Shown here: positions 18,568-27,870 of the stretch, piece after piece
Numbering within the stretch: position 1 is the stretch's first letter
Layout: every line of letters starts with the position of its first letter
Origin: Levyella massiliensis
GTDB lineage: Bacteria; Bacillota; Clostridia; Tissierellales; Peptoniphilaceae
Direction: 5' to 3'
Length of the DNA: 64,000 nucleotides
NCBI RefSeq assembly: GCF_000308275.2
Contig: NZ_HG529490.1
Location: forward strand, 399,695-463,694
Position numbers and translations under genes: made by a program
Notes under the pieces: model-generated
Seen by the model: the letters and a program-made list of their open reading frames with translations, nothing else
What the model was told of the DNA's origin: nothing
Databases searched by the model: none

Positions 18568-19037
18568 AAGTCATTTTTCCGGGGAGCTTCGATCCCGTTA
18601 CAAAAGGGCATCTGAACCTCATTTATCGCGCCGCTAAATTATTTGATGAAGTTATCGTAGCCGTGCTCATCAATCAAGAAAAACCACCGCTGTTTACACC
18701 GGAGGAAAGAATTGAAATGATTCGGGAACTGATGTATGATTATGACAATGTTTCCGTAAAGTTATTTTCCGGACTTCTGGTGGATTTTGTACGGGAAGAG
18801 AAGGCGGATGCTGTGATTCGTGGGCTTCGCACTTCACAGGATTTTCTCTATGAGCGGCAGCTATCGCTGCTTAATCATTCGCTGTACAGTGATATGGAAG
18901 AGATTTTTCTGTTTACGGATGGTAAATATTCTTATGTCAGTTCGAGTTTTGCGCGCGAAGTTGCAAGCTACGGCGGAGACGTTTCCGGCATGGTGACGGA
19001 AAACGTTGCGGAAAGACTTCGGAAGAAGTTCGAGTAG
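18564..19037 (+). CDS. coaD: Phosphopantetheine adenylyltransferase
   Basis: A 157-residue nucleotidyltransferase making dephospho-CoA from 4'-phosphopantetheine and ATP. It begins [20 protein letters not shown], where TKGH is the H/TxGH motif. [14 protein letters not shown] is near residue 86, and [11 protein letters not shown] is near 120. It follows CoaBC (1127-2308) in the same pathway. Coupled to rsmD by ATGA. Confidence 0.96.
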   Translation: [157 protein letters not shown]

Positions 19038-19060
19038 CGGGCATTCATCAGGAGGAAGCC

Positions 19061-19531
19061 ATGGATATTTTGCAATTAATTGAAGAGCTGGAAGACGAGA
19101 TGGATGATGCGACGAGCATTCCTTTATCTAAGAAAGTAGCCATTGATCCGGATACTATTTTTGAGATTATTAAAGAAATCCGTGCCAGTTTGCCGGAAGA
19201 AATTCGTCAGGCAAAATGGGTGAACGAAGAAAGAGATCGCATTCTGCAGGAAGCCAATGATCAGGCACAGCAGCTTATCGATCAGGCGAAGCAACGCGCA
19301 GCGGAATCCGATCAGGATACCCAAAAACGCTTCAACGAGCTGGTGAATGACCATCGCATCACACAAGAAGCTACGAAGAAGGGCGAAGCTATGATCGAAC
19401 AGGCCAAAGAACAATCCCGTCAGATACGACAGAGCGTGTTCGCCTATGTTGATGAAATCTTATCCAATACGCAGGACAATTTAAATTCTGTGATTGCCGA
19501 ACTGGATCACAATCGCAGCGAGCTGAAGTAG
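19061..19531 (+). CDS. Predicted coiled-coil protein (ATP synthase subunit B/H-like)
   Basis: A 156-residue soluble protein, highly charged and rich in Gln, Glu, Lys and Ala. Residues about 45-115 look like a long amphipathic helix (repeats such as RDRILQEANDQAQQLIDQAK) of the kind annotated as V-type ATPase subunit H-like or DivIVA-like. There is no signal, membrane helix or enzyme motif. Proteins of this kind sit next to coaD in many Clostridia and their function is not known to me. The ribosome binding site is AGGAGG. It is followed by a strong terminator. Confidence 0.6.
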   Translation: MDILQLIEELEDEMDDATSIPLSKKVAIDPDTIFEIIKEIRASLPEEIRQAKWVNEERDRILQEANDQAQQLIDQAKQRAAESDQDTQKRFNELVNDHRITQEATKKGEAMIEQAKEQSRQIRQSVFAYVDEILSNTQDNLNSVIAELDHNRSELK

Positions 19532-19545
19532 GGAATAACTCGGGC

Positions 19546-19579
19546 AGAAGGATGGCTTGCGCCATCCTTCTTTTTTTTA
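19546..19579 (+). terminator. Intrinsic terminator before the murE-like gene
   Basis: A 10-bp perfect stem GAAGGATGGC/GCCATCCTTC (19547-19570) with a TTGC loop and eight T's. The murE-like start codon is only 11 bases past the T tract, leaving no room for a separate promoter. Confidence 0.9.
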
Positions 19580-19589
19580 AGGAGAAATT

Positions 19590-21095
19590 ATGGCACTCAC
19601 ACTGCATGATTTTCAAATGGCCATGGGCGAACATGTTTGCCAAGCAGCACAGGAAAGAGTCGAAATACGCGCTATCTCGTATAATTCCAAAGAGGTCGTG
19701 CCGGGCACTTTGTTTTTCTGTAAGGGGAATCATTTTAAGCCATCCTATTTGAAGGAGGCGTTGGAGCGGGGCGCGGTGGCCTATGTGGCAGAGACGGATT
19801 TCGGCGAAGGCGTACCGCATATTCTCGTGGATAATATGCGCCATATACTGGCCCCCTGTGCGCGGCTTTTTTATGGCGATCCGCAGAAAAAACTGCAACT
19901 ATTGGCAGTAACCGGAACCAAGGGGAAATCCTCTACGGTTTGGTATCTCAAGTCCATTTTGTCGGCTTACTGCAAAAAGCATGATCTTGGACCGGTCGGC
20001 TTTCTGACATCCATTTCCAACTTTGACGGCGGGGAAGAGAAAACCAGCACGCTGACAACACCAGAGCCTTTCGAGCTTTATGCGATCTTATCACGTTGCG
20101 TGGAAAACGGCGTTCGGTACGTGGCTTTTGAAGTATCCTCTCAAGCCTTAAAGGTGGAACGCACGGCAGGCCTTCATTTTGTTATGGGTGCTTTTTTAAA
20201 CATCAGTCCGGATCATATTTCTTCCATCGAACATCCGAATTTTGAGGATTATTTTCAGTCCAAATTGCGGCTGTTCTCCCAATCGGATATTGCCATTATC
20301 AATATCAACAGCGACCACCGCGAAGAGATTGAAGCCGCCGCGGCCTCCTGTAAAAAGATTGTGCGCGTAGGCTTCAGCAATCAGAGCGATGCTGATGTTA
20401 CTGCGACCATAAACGATCATCATAAAGGGATTTCGTTTACGGTACAGGCCGATGGCAAGTCTATTCCTCTGCACTTGCCGGAAATCGGAGACTATGCCAT
20501 GCAAAACGCAGCAGTAGCCGTGACGATGGCGTTGGAAGCGGGCGTGCCGGCCGAAGAGATCCCAGGCGCTTTAGAATCGGTGCACATCCCGGGGCGCATG
20601 GAATTTCTGTCAACGGGAGACGGCATGATCCGCTCCATCATAGATTTTGCCCACAACGGCGTCAGCTTTTCTGCTGTTTTTGAAGCAGCGCATCGTCAAT
20701 TTCCCGATTGTGCGATGCTTACGGTATTCGGCTCCACCGGTGGAAAGGCTGTGAATCGCCGCGCTGACCTGGGACGTGTTGCCGATACGTACGCCGATCG
20801 CATCATTTTAACAATGGATGATCCCAACGCGGAACCCTTGTCAAGTATTTATAGCGATATTGAAAAGTCCATTCGGCAAACGCCGTACGAAACGATAGAC
20901 GATCGCAAAGCCGCCATAGAAAAGGCTATGGATTATGCGAAAGAATATGCCAAAAATGGAAAAAAGTCGATGCTACTGTTATTGGGCCGAGGTAATGAGA
21001 CCACGATGTACGTGGATGGTGTGGCTCGCCCCTATGGCGATGATCGCAGCATCCTTACTCCTTTATTTACCGCTTATGATAAAAAGACTGAGTAA
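19590..21095 (+). CDS. murE: MurE-family UDP-MurNAc-tripeptide ligase, probably L-lysine type
   Basis: A 501-residue ATP-dependent Mur ligase. N-terminal UDP-binding domain (SYNSKEV.PGTLFFC near residue 31), P-loop TGTKGKSST near 110, TTPEP near 152 and a C-terminal ligand domain. At the usual specificity loop it has DDPNAEP (near 410) where diaminopimelate enzymes have DNPR. The pattern D(D/N)P(N/A) is reported for lysine-adding MurE. Substrate is therefore inferred as L-Lys or a related diamine. It lies away from any other mur gene. It could instead be a Mur-ligase paralogue. The 3' end overlaps reversed tmcAL by 29 bases. Confidence 0.8.
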   Translation: MALTLHDFQMAMGEHVCQAAQERVEIRAISYNSKEVVPGTLFFCKGNHFKPSYLKEALERGAVAYVAETDFGEGVPHILVDNMRHILAPCARLFYGDPQKKLQLLAVTGTKGKSSTVWYLKSILSAYCKKHDLGPVGFLTSISNFDGGEEKTSTLTTPEPFELYAILSRCVENGVRYVAFEVSSQALKVERTAGLHFVMGAFLNISPDHISSIEHPNFEDYFQSKLRLFSQSDIAIININSDHREEIEAAAASCKKIVRVGFSNQSDADVTATINDHHKGISFTVQADGKSIPLHLPEIGDYAMQNAAVAVTMALEAGVPAEEIPGALESVHIPGRMEFLSTGDGMIRSIIDFAHNGVSFSAVFEAAHRQFPDCAMLTVFGSTGGKAVNRRADLGRVADTYADRIILTMDDPNAEPLSSIYSDIEKSIRQTPYETIDDRKAAIEKAMDYAKEYAKNGKKSMLLLLGRGNETTMYVDGVARPYGDDRSILTPLFTAYDKKTE

Positions 21096-22206
21096 GATCC
21101 AGATTTTCGAGATCGTAGAGCCATTCGTAGAGACGTTGGGCCTTTTGGTCCGTCAAAAATAAGGGATCATACGCTCCGGGACGCAAGCGCCCGGGCGTTT
21201 TTTGATAGACGGGCAGGACGACGTCACGCAGTAATGCCGCGCCGGTACGATTAAACGCCAAGGGACGAACATAGGATAGCGGAGCAATGTCTGTCTTTTG
21301 GATGCCGAGGAGAGTCGTCAAAAGCAAACGACGATAACGGGACTTCGACTGTCGTTTATTCGAAGCGGCATTAATGGCGCCTTCCAGTGAATCAGCCTGT
21401 TGCAGGGCCGCTTCCAAGCGATATTCCATGCCCGCCTCATAGTGAGGAGAGCACGAAAAATCCAGCGGATCCAAAATGGTACGTGCTTGCACATAGTAGA
21501 ACAGCTTCTCTATGGATCCGCCCAACGGATGAGAGAGAACGATAGCGGGATCCGCAAGATCCTTTAAAGCAGGATGTTGCAAAAGCTGATCTGAATTGGC
21601 ATCTGTTTTTGCAGCGATGCTTTCTTCTCGTAGAGAACGGAGCGCGTGGCGCAGCTGTGTTGCCGTGGGCGACGTGGAAGGACGCGCCACCTTCAGAATT
21701 TCCCACGAGAGATTTTGCTCTTTCAAGGCTTTTTCGTATTGTTTGGCTAAAATTTGATTTGGTAACCAATTTCTGCCACTTGCCAACGAAAAGGCACGGC
21801 GATACGACAAACCTTGCCTCAGTCGACGAACCAGGTCTTTTTCGAAGGTTGCATTTTCTGAAAAAGGCGCTTCTCGAAGAGCCGTTTCCTCCACGCCAAA
21901 GGCGATCGCACAAACGGCGGGTACGGCGGCTAAGACTTGTATTGCCCCCGCTGCGTAGCGATCTGCGCTTTGTAATACGAAACCCTGCGGGACTTCCAAC
22001 ACCAGATCCACACCGTGACGAATGGCCTGTGCGGCGCGCGTCCACTTATCCGTCACAGCAGGGAGACCTCGCTGTACAAAGGGGCCGGACATAGCCGCCA
22101 CCACGGCAGAATATTCGGTTTTTGCGCGTTCAATGAGGCGAATGTGCCCGGCATGCAGCGGATTCCATTCGCAGACGATGCCGCAGGCACCTTGTTTTTT
22201 TGTCAT
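21067..22206 (-). CDS. tmcAL: tRNA(Met) cytidine acetate ligase TmcAL
   Basis: A 379-residue nucleotidyltransferase-fold enzyme (YlbM family) that uses acetate and ATP to make N4-acetylcytidine at the wobble position of elongator tRNA-Met. The N-terminus [17 protein letters not shown] carries the HxGH motif, followed by MSGPFVQRG and ADRYAAGAI. In Bacillota the gene usually lies near rpmF, as here, but it is divergent from it. The ribosome binding site on its strand is AAAGGAGAAGCC. Its last 29 bases overlap the 3' end of the convergent murE-like gene. Confidence 0.92.
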   Translation of the reverse strand: MTKKQGACGIVCEWNPLHAGHIRLIERAKTEYSAVVAAMSGPFVQRGLPAVTDKWTRAAQAIRHGVDLVLEVPQGFVLQSADRYAAGAIQVLAAVPAVCAIAFGVEETALREAPFSENATFEKDLVRRLRQGLSYRRAFSLASGRNWLPNQILAKQYEKALKEQNLSWEILKVARPSTSPTATQLRHALRSLREESIAAKTDANSDQLLQHPALKDLADPAIVLSHPLGGSIEKLFYYVQARTILDPLDFSCSPHYEAGMEYRLEAALQQADSLEGAINAASNKRQSKSRYRRLLLTTLLGIQKTDIAPLSYVRPLAFNRTGAALLRDVVLPVYQKTPGRLRPGAYDPLFLTDQKAQRLYEWLYDLENLDLTQSFYHKR

Positions 22207-22282
22207 GGCTTCTCCTTTGGATTGGAAATTATTCTTATCATTGATTATAATGCTTCTTTGCAGGAGTCGCAGAGGAGAATGC

Positions 22283-22311
22283 TTGACAACGCCTTTTTCC
22301 CTGTTTATAAT
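22283..22311 (+). promoter_or_regulatory. Consensus sigma-A promoter of rpmF
   Basis: Perfect TTGACA (22283-22288), 17-bp spacer, perfect TATAAT (22306-22311). Transcription should start near 22318, giving a leader of about 40 bases. This is the strongest promoter by sequence in the window, as expected for a ribosomal protein gene. Confidence 0.92.
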
Positions 22312-22356
22312 TCTTGTGTTAATCTAATCCAAAATCAGGAAGAAGGAGGTGTTCCG

Positions 22357-22539
22357 ATGGCAGTACCCAAGAGAAAAACGTCAAAGCAAAGAAGAGACAA
22401 GAGAAGAGCTTCTTCCTATCGTTTGAAGACATATGCGACGGTAAAATGCCCGAACTGCGGCGAAGCAAAATTACCGCATCACATTTGCCCGCATTGCGGA
22501 TACTATGATGGAAAAGAAGTTATTCAAATCGGTGAGTAA
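22357..22539 (+). CDS. rpmF: Large ribosomal subunit protein bL32
   Basis: A 60-residue zinc-type L32 starting [17 protein letters not shown], with zinc ligands CPNCG (31-35) and CPHCG (44-48). The ATG follows AGAAGGAGGT. The longer open frame upstream runs through the promoter and is not coding. The DUF177 gene (yceD) that often precedes rpmF is absent. It is followed by a strong terminator and then plsX. Confidence 0.96.
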   Translation: MAVPKRKTSKQRRDKRRASSYRLKTYATVKCPNCGEAKLPHHICPHCGYYDGKEVIQIGE

Positions 22540-22543
22540 CCGA

Positions 22544-22574
22544 AAAGGTGCGGAACACTCCGCACCTTTTTTTA
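22544..22574 (+). terminator. Intrinsic terminator between rpmF and plsX
   Basis: Stem AAGGTGCGGA/TCCGCACCTT (22545-22568) with ACAC loop and T7 tract. plsX starts 22 bases after the T's with no promoter in between, so plsX probably depends on partial read-through. Confidence 0.9.
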
Positions 22575-22595
22575 ATAAGAGAAGGCAGGGAGAAC

Positions 22596-23585
22596 ATGAC
22601 AAAAATCATAATTGATGCACTGGGCGCTGATGCCGGCGTGTCCATGGTGGCGTCAGCCATTAAATTGGCACTAAAAGAGCGCAATTTTAACTGTGTTGTG
22701 GTCGGACCTGCTTCTGTATTAAAACCGGCACTTGGCGCCGAAAGACGCGTGGAAATTGTGGACACGGACGTCTGCATTTCCAATGACGAATCACCGGTAT
22801 TTGCGATTCGCCGCAAGAAAAAGGCAAGCCTGGTGTTGGCCTATCAGCGCCTCAATAGTGATGGAGATGTTCTCCTCTCGGCCGGAAGTACGGGAGCATT
22901 GCTGGCAGGTGGCTATTTTTTGGCTAAGCGTCTGCCCGGAATGGAGCGTTTGTGCCTGGTTCCCACCGTGCCACATCAAAACGGCAGTGTTTTGTTAGCG
23001 GATTCCGGCGCGACGATGGACACGACCCCGCTCATGCTCTTGCAGTTTGCTACCATCAGCGCGATCTATGCGCGTAAGGCACTTGGAAAAGAGCATCCGC
23101 GCATCGGCTTATTAAACGTCGGCGCTGAAGCAGAAAAAGGAGACAAGCGGGCAGTGGAAGCCTACCGCTTATTGCAGGAAAGTCCGCTTAATTTTGTCGG
23201 CAATATTGAAGCCCGTGATGTGCTTTTTGCTGATTATGATGTTCTGGTGGCAGACGGTTTTGCCGGCAATGTGGCGCTGAAATCCATGGAAGGCACGGCA
23301 CAATTCGTGCTGAAAACCTTGAAAAATGTGCTCTATGAAAACTGGAAAACGAAAATGGGTGGCTTGCTGATCAAAAGCTCGCTAAAGAAAGCATTTGCTT
23401 CCATGGACTATCGGGCGCATGGTGGCGCGCCGTTGCTCGGAGCACGTAAGCCAATTTATAAAGCACATGGCAATTCCAACGCCGAGACCTTTGCACTAGC
23501 CATTCAGGAAGCCTTGGATTTTGCGGAAAGCGGCGTGATTGAAGAAGTTGAGACGTCGCTGAAGGAGAGTGACCATGAAAGCTGA
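22596..23585 (+). CDS. plsX: Phosphate acyltransferase PlsX
   Basis: A 329-residue peripheral membrane enzyme that makes acyl-phosphate from acyl-ACP for glycerolipid synthesis. The start KIIIDALGADAG resembles the family's I.VDAMGGD. Other motifs are STGALLAGG near residue 100, LADSGA near 135, LLNVGAEAEKGD near 175 and ADGFAGNVALK near 219. In known biology the acyl-phosphate produced by FakA/FakB enters at the same point. No fab genes or acpP follow, unlike many Bacillota. It overlaps rnc by 11 bases. Confidence 0.94.
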   Translation: MTKIIIDALGADAGVSMVASAIKLALKERNFNCVVVGPASVLKPALGAERRVEIVDTDVCISNDESPVFAIRRKKKASLVLAYQRLNSDGDVLLSAGSTGALLAGGYFLAKRLPGMERLCLVPTVPHQNGSVLLADSGATMDTTPLMLLQFATISAIYARKALGKEHPRIGLLNVGAEAEKGDKRAVEAYRLLQESPLNFVGNIEARDVLFADYDVLVADGFAGNVALKSMEGTAQFVLKTLKNVLYENWKTKMGGLLIKSSLKKAFASMDYRAHGGAPLLGARKPIYKAHGNSNAETFALAIQEALDFAESGVIEEVETSLKESDHES

Positions 23586-24276
23586 TGAACTTGAAAAATT
23601 TCAGGAGCAACTGGGCTACCATTTTCATAATCCCTCCTTGTTGGAATTGGCAATGGTGCATCGGTCACTCATCAATGAAGCGCCTGAGCGCTATCCCGAG
23701 AGCAATGAGCGACTGGAGTTTTTGGGGGATGCCGTATTAGAACTCATTACGACGGATCATTTTTTCCGGCATCATCCGGAGGATCCGGAAGGTGAATTAT
23801 CCCGCAAGCGTGCACTGGCGGTTTGCGAAGCTTCGTTTGCCCGCTTGGGAAGAAACATCGGCCTTTCCGAGCTATTGCAGCTCGGGCATGGGGAAGAAAT
23901 GCAAGGCGGAAGAGAGAAACCTTCGCTTTTAGCGGATGCCTTTGAAGCAGTTTGCGGTGCGATTTATTTGGATGGCGGCATGGATTTTTTATGGCCATGG
24001 TTTACCGATAAACTGGATGCCATGCATGATAAACTGGAAGCCTCTTCCGTGGATACGGACGCCAAATCGGCATTGCATCGCTATATTTTGCATAATGGAC
24101 TGGAACAGCGCTATATCGTTTTAGAAGAAAGCGGACCGTCTCATGCACGCCATTTTCGCGTAGCGGTGGAAATTGACGGAGAAAGAATGGCGGAAGGCGC
24201 AGGGACCAGCAAAAAACGAGCCGAAGCGGATGCGGCACATAAGGCTTTATTGCACCTTAAAAAGCAACAGAAATAA
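23575..24276 (+). CDS. rnc: Ribonuclease III
   Basis: A 233-residue double-strand-specific endonuclease that processes rRNA and structured mRNAs. The catalytic signature NERLEFLGDAVLEL is near residue 44, with the second acidic cluster in ADAFEAVCGAIYLDGG near 121. A double-stranded RNA-binding domain occupies the last about 70 residues, ending GTSKKRAEADAAHKALL. The start is ATG 23575: AAGGAGA at 23562-23567 is 7 bases away. The GTG two codons earlier is poorly spaced. The order plsX-rnc-smc-ftsY is common in Clostridia. Confidence 0.95.
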   Translation: MKADELEKFQEQLGYHFHNPSLLELAMVHRSLINEAPERYPESNERLEFLGDAVLELITTDHFFRHHPEDPEGELSRKRALAVCEASFARLGRNIGLSELLQLGHGEEMQGGREKPSLLADAFEAVCGAIYLDGGMDFLWPWFTDKLDAMHDKLEASSVDTDAKSALHRYILHNGLEQRYIVLEESGPSHARHFRVAVEIDGERMAEGAGTSKKRAEADAAHKALLHLKKQQK

Positions 24277-24315
24277 GAAAAGCCATTGAATAAAGAATAA
24301 AGACGGAGAAATGCA

Positions 24316-27300
24316 TTGCGACTGAAGAGATTGGAACTGTACGGATTTAAATCCTTTGCAGAAAAGACCACATTACAATTTAATGATGATTTTGTGGCCG
24401 TTGTGGGCCCGAACGGTTCCGGCAAGTCCAATCTTTCCGACGCCGTGCGTTGGGTATTGGGCGAGCAGTCGGCCAAAGCGCTGCGCGGCAGTCGCATGGA
24501 AGATGTTATTTTTAACGGCACCGACAAAAAAGCGCCCATGAATTTGGCACAAGTGGTTTTGATTTTTGACAATGCCGACGGACAGATTGCGCTTCCTTAT
24601 GAAGAAGTGAGTGTTGCCCGAAAGGTGTATCGCAACGGCGAAGGCGAATACTTTATCAACAATCAACAGGTGCGTCGCAAGGATATCAATGAACTGTTTT
24701 TGGATACCGGTGTGGGCAAGGAAGGATATTCCATTATCGGACAGGGGCGCATTGATGAGATCCTGAGTACACGAAGCGAAGATCGTCGCAGCATTTTTGA
24801 AGAGGCGGCAGGTATTGCGAAATTCAAGTATAAAAAAACGGAATCCCTGCAACGTTTGGATCGCACCGAACGGCAGTTGGATGAAGTAACGCGTGATCTG
24901 GATCTCAAAGAGCAGGAAGCCCGTCTCTTAAAACGACAGGCGGACAATGCGAAACGCGGTCGCCGTCTTATGGGGGAATTGGAGCAACACGAGTTGTCTT
25001 TGCTCAAACGGCAGCAAGAGGTGACGCGTGAAGCACTCACAAAGATTAATGCTGATTTGGACTTGAACACCGCAGAAACGGAAGCGCTGAAAAATGAACT
25101 GACGGCGTTGGCCGAAAAAGCACGTCCGTATGAGACGTTTTTGCATGCTTATGAATCGAAACGGCAAACCTTGTTGGAAGCCGTGAGCAAACTGGAGCGT
25201 GACCTGCAGAAAGAGGAAACGCAACACAGTGTGGCAGTAGAAAAAATCCAGTTTTACGAGCAGGATCTTGCCCGCTTGGATGCAGAAGAAAAGGCAGCGG
25301 AAGAGCAGGAACGCGCGATTTCGGCACAAATTGATACGATCGGGCAGGAAAAGGCACGTCTCGAACAGACGTTAAAAGAGATTTCTGATCAGGCAGACCA
25401 TCTGACAGAGGAGATGGGCGCTGCCGATCCGGCGATTGCTCAAAAAACGCAGGAAGCGGAGGCCGAATTACGCCGTCTGCGCGAAGCACTTTCGGTGTTA
25501 GCCTATCGTCGAGAAGAAGCAAAAAAAGCGCAGCAACAGTTGCAACACGAAAAAGACGAGAAAACGGCATTGGCAAAGACGCTTGCGGAGGAACACAACG
25601 CACTTACCGAAAAGCGCGATGCGAAGGAAAAGGCATTAGAAGAGCAACTGCATGAGCAGGAAGCGCGTCATAAGGCACGTGCTGCTTGCGAGGAAGAAAT
25701 GCGTCGTTTAACCGAGATAACGGATCGGTTGACGGAAGAGAAGCGGAAAAATGACGCCAAGCGCGCAGGTGCTTTAACGCAAGAAAAGATGTTGCATGCG
25801 CTCATGCAACAATATGAAGGCTACCAGCGTTCCGTGCAAAATCTGTTGCGCAGCGCCGATCAGGATCCCTCGATTAAAAAGCATCTTATCGGTCCTTTGG
25901 CGGACCTGATACGGGTAGAACCGGGCTATGAAACCGCTGTCGAAGTGGCGCTGGGTGGGGCTCTCCAGAACGTGGTGGTAGAAAGCGAACAGGATGCAAA
26001 AGTACTCATTCAACTTTTGAAGGAGCGGCATCTCGGTCGTGTGACCTTTTTGCCGATCGATCGCATCCGCGGTTCGCAGCCTGTGCTTTCTGATGCTCCC
26101 GAAGCGCTCTGTAATGGCGTAGATGCGGTACGTTATGATGACAATATTGACGCCATCGTCACACATTTTCTGGCGCGGACCACATTTGTGCGCACGATCG
26201 ACGATGCCCTGCGTTTATCGCATCGCGGCAATGAACACAATCGCCTGATCTCCCTGGAGGGTGATGTATTAAATACCTGGGGCTCCATGGTCGGAGGTAC
26301 CGTGCATCGCCGCAATGAAGCGTCGCTTTTAAATCGCGATCGTGAGCTGGAAGCGTTACAGAAGACGATTGCTGCGTGCGAAGCAAGCGATAAAGAAAAT
26401 GCTTTGGCCCTTCAAAAAGCACAAGAGGAGCGACGTGAACAGATGGCCGAGCGAGATCGCCTGTCGGGGTGCTTGGAAGAGGATCAGGCGCTCGAGCGAA
26501 AATTGCGCGCCGAACTCGAACAATTGCGCCTTGCGATGATGGAAAAGCAACGCGAGCAGGAAGAAGCGGCAGCGGTCCTTTCTCGCGAGGATGCCTTTGT
26601 GGCCGATGCCTTTGTAAAACAGGAAGCGGAATTAAAAGCCCGTGAGACGGAAGCACTCTCTGCCTTTAATACCTGGAAGGAACAAGAACAGGAACAGCTG
26701 AAGTTGCGACAGGGCAAGGAAAAAGAAGCGGCTTTACTGGAGAATAAAAAAGAATACTACAAAAAAGATCTTGAGCAATGCTCTCGTCGCTTAGAGGAAC
26801 AACAAACCCAGCTACGCACCTTACAGCAGCAGAAGCAATTTCGCACCGAACAAAAACAGGAAGCCGAACGGGTGGTGGAAAACAGCCGCGTTTTGATGCG
26901 CGAAGGGGAAGCCCATCGCCTGCAATGGAAGGCGGAATGGGAAGAAAAACGTCGGGCAATGGATGCATTGACTGAAGATCATCGCATGCAGCACGAGAAG
27001 GCGGATCAAATCGTGCAACAGCAGGCACAGAAAAACGAGCGACTGCAGGAACTACAGAATGCAGCATATCGCCTGCAGGTGGAGAAGGAACAAAAAGAGC
27101 AGCAGGAACAGCAAAGACTGGAAGACTACCGTGCACAATATGATCTCTCTGCGGAGATGGTCGAAGAGCGCTTACGCACATTGGTGCCGGTGGAAACCAC
27201 TCGTCAACAGGTGCTGGAACTGAAAGAAAAACTGTCAAAAATCGGGTATTTCAATGTCGAAACCATCGAGCAATATCAAGCAATTGCCGAAGAACTGGAT

Positions 27301-27870
27301 TTTCTGAAGCAACAGATGGAGGATCTCAAAAAATCACGCCAGGACATTGAAGATTTAATCCGCGAGTTGGATGCGACGATGGAGGAAATGTTTACGGACA
27401 GTTTCCGTCGCATGAATGAGGAATACAATCGTATTTTTCAAATCCTGTTCCGTGGAGGGCAGGCACATTTGCGCCTGGATGGTACGGATGTATTAACGGC
27501 AGGTGTCGAAATTGAAGCGCAGCCGCCCGGCAAAAAACTACAGAGTCTGAATCTGTTATCCGGCGGAGAACGATCCATGACGGCGTTGGCCCTGCTATTT
27601 GCCATCTTTTCCATTCATCCTACGCCGTTTTGCATTTTGGATGAGATTGATGCTTCCTTGGACGAAGCCAATATCGGTCGCTATGTGGACTATTTGCAGA
27701 GCATTTGTAATGAAACGCAATTCATTGTCATTACGCATCGCAAGTCAACGATGCAGTTGGCGGAAACGCTCTATGGTGTAACCATGCAGGAAGGCCTCTC
27801 GCATGTGGTATCGCTGCGGTTTAAGGATTTTGAAGATGAGGCAGATCAAGCCATGAGAAAGGACGTGTGA
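24316..27870 (+). CDS. smc: Chromosome partition protein SMC
   Basis: A 1184-residue condensin ATPase. Walker A GPNGSGKSNL is near residue 32. Long coiled coils (about 170-500 and 670-1020) flank a hinge at about 515-660 that has the VEVALGGALQNVV segment. The C-terminal head has the signature LLSGGERSMTALALLF near 1079 and Walker B ILDEIDASLDEAN near 1105. It works with ScpAB, not present here. The start appears to be TTG 24316 (residues MRLKRLELYGFKSFAEK), with CGGAGAA upstream. The ATG at 24311 is out of frame. The end overlaps ftsY by one base. Confidence 0.96.
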   Translation: MRLKRLELYGFKSFAEKTTLQFNDDFVAVVGPNGSGKSNLSDAVRWVLGEQSAKALRGSRMEDVIFNGTDKKAPMNLAQVVLIFDNADGQIALPYEEVSVARKVYRNGEGEYFINNQQVRRKDINELFLDTGVGKEGYSIIGQGRIDEILSTRSEDRRSIFEEAAGIAKFKYKKTESLQRLDRTERQLDEVTRDLDLKEQEARLLKRQADNAKRGRRLMGELEQHELSLLKRQQEVTREALTKINADLDLNTAETEALKNELTALAEKARPYETFLHAYESKRQTLLEAVSKLERDLQKEETQHSVAVEKIQFYEQDLARLDAEEKAAEEQERAISAQIDTIGQEKARLEQTLKEISDQADHLTEEMGAADPAIAQKTQEAEAELRRLREALSVLAYRREEAKKAQQQLQHEKDEKTALAKTLAEEHNALTEKRDAKEKALEEQLHEQEARHKARAACEEEMRRLTEITDRLTEEKRKNDAKRAGALTQEKMLHALMQQYEGYQRSVQNLLRSADQDPSIKKHLIGPLADLIRVEPGYETAVEVALGGALQNVVVESEQDAKVLIQLLKERHLGRVTFLPIDRIRGSQPVLSDAPEALCNGVDAVRYDDNIDAIVTHFLARTTFVRTIDDALRLSHRGNEHNRLISLEGDVLNTWGSMVGGTVHRRNEASLLNRDRELEALQKTIAACEASDKENALALQKAQEERREQMAERDRLSGCLEEDQALERKLRAELEQLRLAMMEKQREQEEAAAVLSREDAFVADAFVKQEAELKARETEALSAFNTWKEQEQEQLKLRQGKEKEAALLENKKEYYKKDLEQCSRRLEEQQTQLRTLQQQKQFRTEQKQEAERVVENSRVLMREGEAHRLQWKAEWEEKRRAMDALTEDHRMQHEKADQIVQQQAQKNERLQELQNAAYRLQVEKEQKEQQEQQRLEDYRAQYDLSAEMVEERLRTLVPVETTRQQVLELKEKLSKIGYFNVETIEQYQAIAEELDFLKQQMEDLKKSRQDIEDLIRELDATMEEMFTDSFRRMNEEYNRIFQILFRGGQAHLRLDGTDVLTAGVEIEAQPPGKKLQSLNLLSGGERSMTALALLFAIFSIHPTPFCILDEIDASLDEANIGRYVDYLQSICNETQFIVITHRKSTMQLAETLYGVTMQEGLSHVVSLRFKDFEDEADQAMRKDV

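Noticed and set aside
21437-22045. 202-codon minus-strand frame within tmcAL and similar antisense frames in smc, polC and topA
   Set aside because: They lie inside well-supported genes in other frames, with low-complexity Arg/Ser-rich translations.
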